A stretch of DNA of 64,000 nt from Larus michahellis. Lineage: Eukaryota; Chordata; Aves; Charadriiformes; Laridae. The DNA lies in assembly GCF_964199755.1 (NCBI RefSeq), contig NC_133897.1, positions 69,744,661 through 69,808,660 of the forward strand. The letters are read 5' to 3'. The notes under the pieces were generated by a model. It saw only the letters and a list, made by a program, of their open reading frames with translations, did not search any database and had not been told where the DNA came from. This document shows positions 62,048 through 64,000 of the stretch, piece after piece. The translations under genes and the position numbers were made by a program. Every line of letters starts with the position of its first letter. The stretch's first letter is position 1.

Positions 62048-64000
62048 AAAATAATTTAGCAAAATACAAACTTTTGCAAATGCTGACAATCCATTTCCCT
62101 ACAGCCTGAGAGGCCTAAAGCATAGATGAGTTCTTAGAAACTGGCCACTCTGTAGCTGGGCTATGTCTGACAAATAAAATATATCTAGGAAACAGGGAAA
62201 TATTACTTGAAATATCAAGGAGTCTTTCCAAGACAAGACATCACTGGAGAGGCAAACCATCTGTCTGTGTAGCTATGTGCCTTATAATCCTCTGAAAAAT
62301 ACTATTCCCAGATATTAAGGCTCACCTCATCTTTAATATCCCCATTAGGACAGGATAAGGATTCATCCACAAAGCAGCACTACAAAAGATGATGTATCTT
62401 CACAATTCAAGGAGGTAGATGATGTGATTACAAAGCAGCTGCCTCGTGCAGCTGGAGAGGACTGGTGTGAGAAGTACCAAGAAGGATGGACTTCAGCAAG
62501 GCAGAGGGCAAGCAGAAAGCCAACAGTAGACCAGATCCTTCCTGTTGAAAAAGATTGAGAAAGATCAGCAGTTCAGAGGTAGTTATGGAGCACGGACTAC
62601 CAGAAGAAAAGAAGATTGTGGGGAGAGACACGTGTTCTAAGGGTTAACCTTCAACACAGCTGTGCACTTTGCTGGCATATAAGCCTAACGTACTTAATCA
62701 GGTGATTTATGCAATGTAGAATACAGAAGCATAAATGTCTATCTTCTGGTACTAAGTCCGTTAACATTAGAATTAGATATATCATCTATACCCAGTATGC
62801 ATTATTTTACTCATCATTACATATTTCTTCCCTTATCAGATTTTTGTTTAAATGAGCTTCACTGAATACAAAAGACCTGAATAATTTGATATGCAATAAA
62901 TGTGTCCTTGTAGCCTTATTATTTCCTTAAATAGAGAAAAGAATATGGTTAGATTAGCTCAAATGACAATTCACTGTCTTATATTAGGTTCACTAGGTTA
63001 CAGAGGGAAACATGCATGCACTCCCAAATGAAAGGGTTCAAAAAAACGACAGAAGGTATAGTTAATTAGTTGACTGGATTATTCAATCCTTGCATAAAGG
63101 CATGAGCTCTGTTTTAGAGAAGGAGCAAGCATTGACAGAAGTTAATGCCTTGGAGATTCTTCTTTAAACATTTTAGACTCTTGTCAAAATTATAAGTGCA
63201 TTCATATGCGATTTTCTGTATTTGGTGTAACAGGGGGTTGATCTTTTTTCACCTGGTATTTCAGCTAGGTTTTCAGCTAGAAAAAGGAACCCAATAAATG
63301 GAACAAAACACAAGTGGTGACATGCATCAGGAGCAATTGTGTAGGTGCTGTACAAAACACCTTGCAAAAACATTACTTGTCTCAAAGGCACTTAGAGTAT
63401 AAGAGTGGGACAAAAATGACGAATGGAAAAAGACAGGCAGATGGAAGAACAAAGCAGCAGTGACACAGTTGGTCAGTGTGATAGGCAGCATTCTCAGCAC
63501 ATCCCTAGTCTGACAGCTGTCAAAATTTTAATAAACTTCACAGCAAAAGAGAGTTTTAAAGAGGCAGCTAAGGAAAATCTCTTACAAAAAAGTGAGGTGA
63601 GACAAGCTAAAAATCTAAAATCTGTGAAATGTTTAGCTTTTTTGCTCTGAAACCCTTTACTTCTAAGGGAATAAAAATAAAGAAAATTATTTGTTTTTCT
63701 GATGTCTGGATTCCTAGATTCATACCCCAGCATGACACACTTTCTTCTCATTCACTGATGGTCTGTCTGTAGTGTCTTAATGCAATTGAAGAAACCCTTA
63801 TTTTCACTTCAGATTCCCTCGCCTCTTAGAAAATTGACATGCTGTCCCTCTCAGAAGAAAGCTCCTTTTGCTCTGAACACATGTTTACCATCTCCAGGCA
63901 CGCCAGACATTTGCAGGGTGTCAGCTGTGAAGGAAACATGAATATGTTCACATGATCAACAGCTGCACTGTGAAAATGCCTGTGGGGATGGGGAAATATT

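Larger units (their letters stand above)
55965..64000. other. Intergenic to window end, no gene seen
   Basis: Eight kilobases of AT-rich DNA with minor simple repeats (TG run at 59166, G/T tract at 62003, T run near 61229). No supportable exon is found. Confidence 0.55.

Noticed and set aside
1..64000. CRISPR arrays, operons, prokaryotic mobile elements, tRNA or rRNA genes
   Set aside because: The window is vertebrate nuclear DNA with spliced genes; I saw no spaced direct-repeat array and no tRNA or rRNA sequence.

Overview
The window is AT-rich vertebrate nuclear DNA containing one gene I can support fully: a complete five-exon prolactin gene (PRL) on the + strand. Its coding span is 40294-46272. 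The protein sequence, the low repeat load and a 5'-truncated CR1 LINE with the usual CR1 3' end point to an archosaur, most likely a bird; I do not assign a species.

Layout. Positions 1-40100 are upstream intergenic DNA with no supportable protein gene. This stretch holds one possible LTR remnant (about 607-860), several old MIR-like (CORE-SINE) fragments, a short CR1 3' end (27264-27330), simple T-rich, CT-rich and GT-rich tracts, and a locally GC/CpG-rich patch (about 25490-26760) that could be a distal promoter or regulatory region. A near-ideal 11-bp hairpin lies at 38376-38401. The PRL promoter occupies roughly 40105-40245, with three Pit-1/POU-like elements and a TATA box. Five coding exons follow (28, 182, 108, 180 and 192 nt including the stop). 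All introns are GT-AG, and the poly(A) signals lie at 46549-46566. Downstream (46590-64000) is again intergenic, with a 15-G run, one CR1 ORF2 tail on the minus strand (53034-53866), a GC-rich patch with a 16-bp tandem repeat (about 55420-55860) and G/T-only tracts.

The gene encodes a 229-residue preprohormone: a signal peptide of about 30 residues and a mature hormone of 199 residues. It has the six cysteines of tetrapod prolactin and both somatotropin/prolactin family signatures. A point worth attention is an N-G-S glycosylation sequon at mature position 6, between the two cysteines of the N-terminal disulfide loop; the human-type sequon in helix 1 is absent.

I looked for an undescribed system and found none that I can defend. 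The nearest candidates are a 211-codon minus-strand ORF abutting an A-rich tract (22809-23444), the hairpin 1.9 kb upstream of PRL, and the two GC-rich patches. Most other open frames are short and read as chance.
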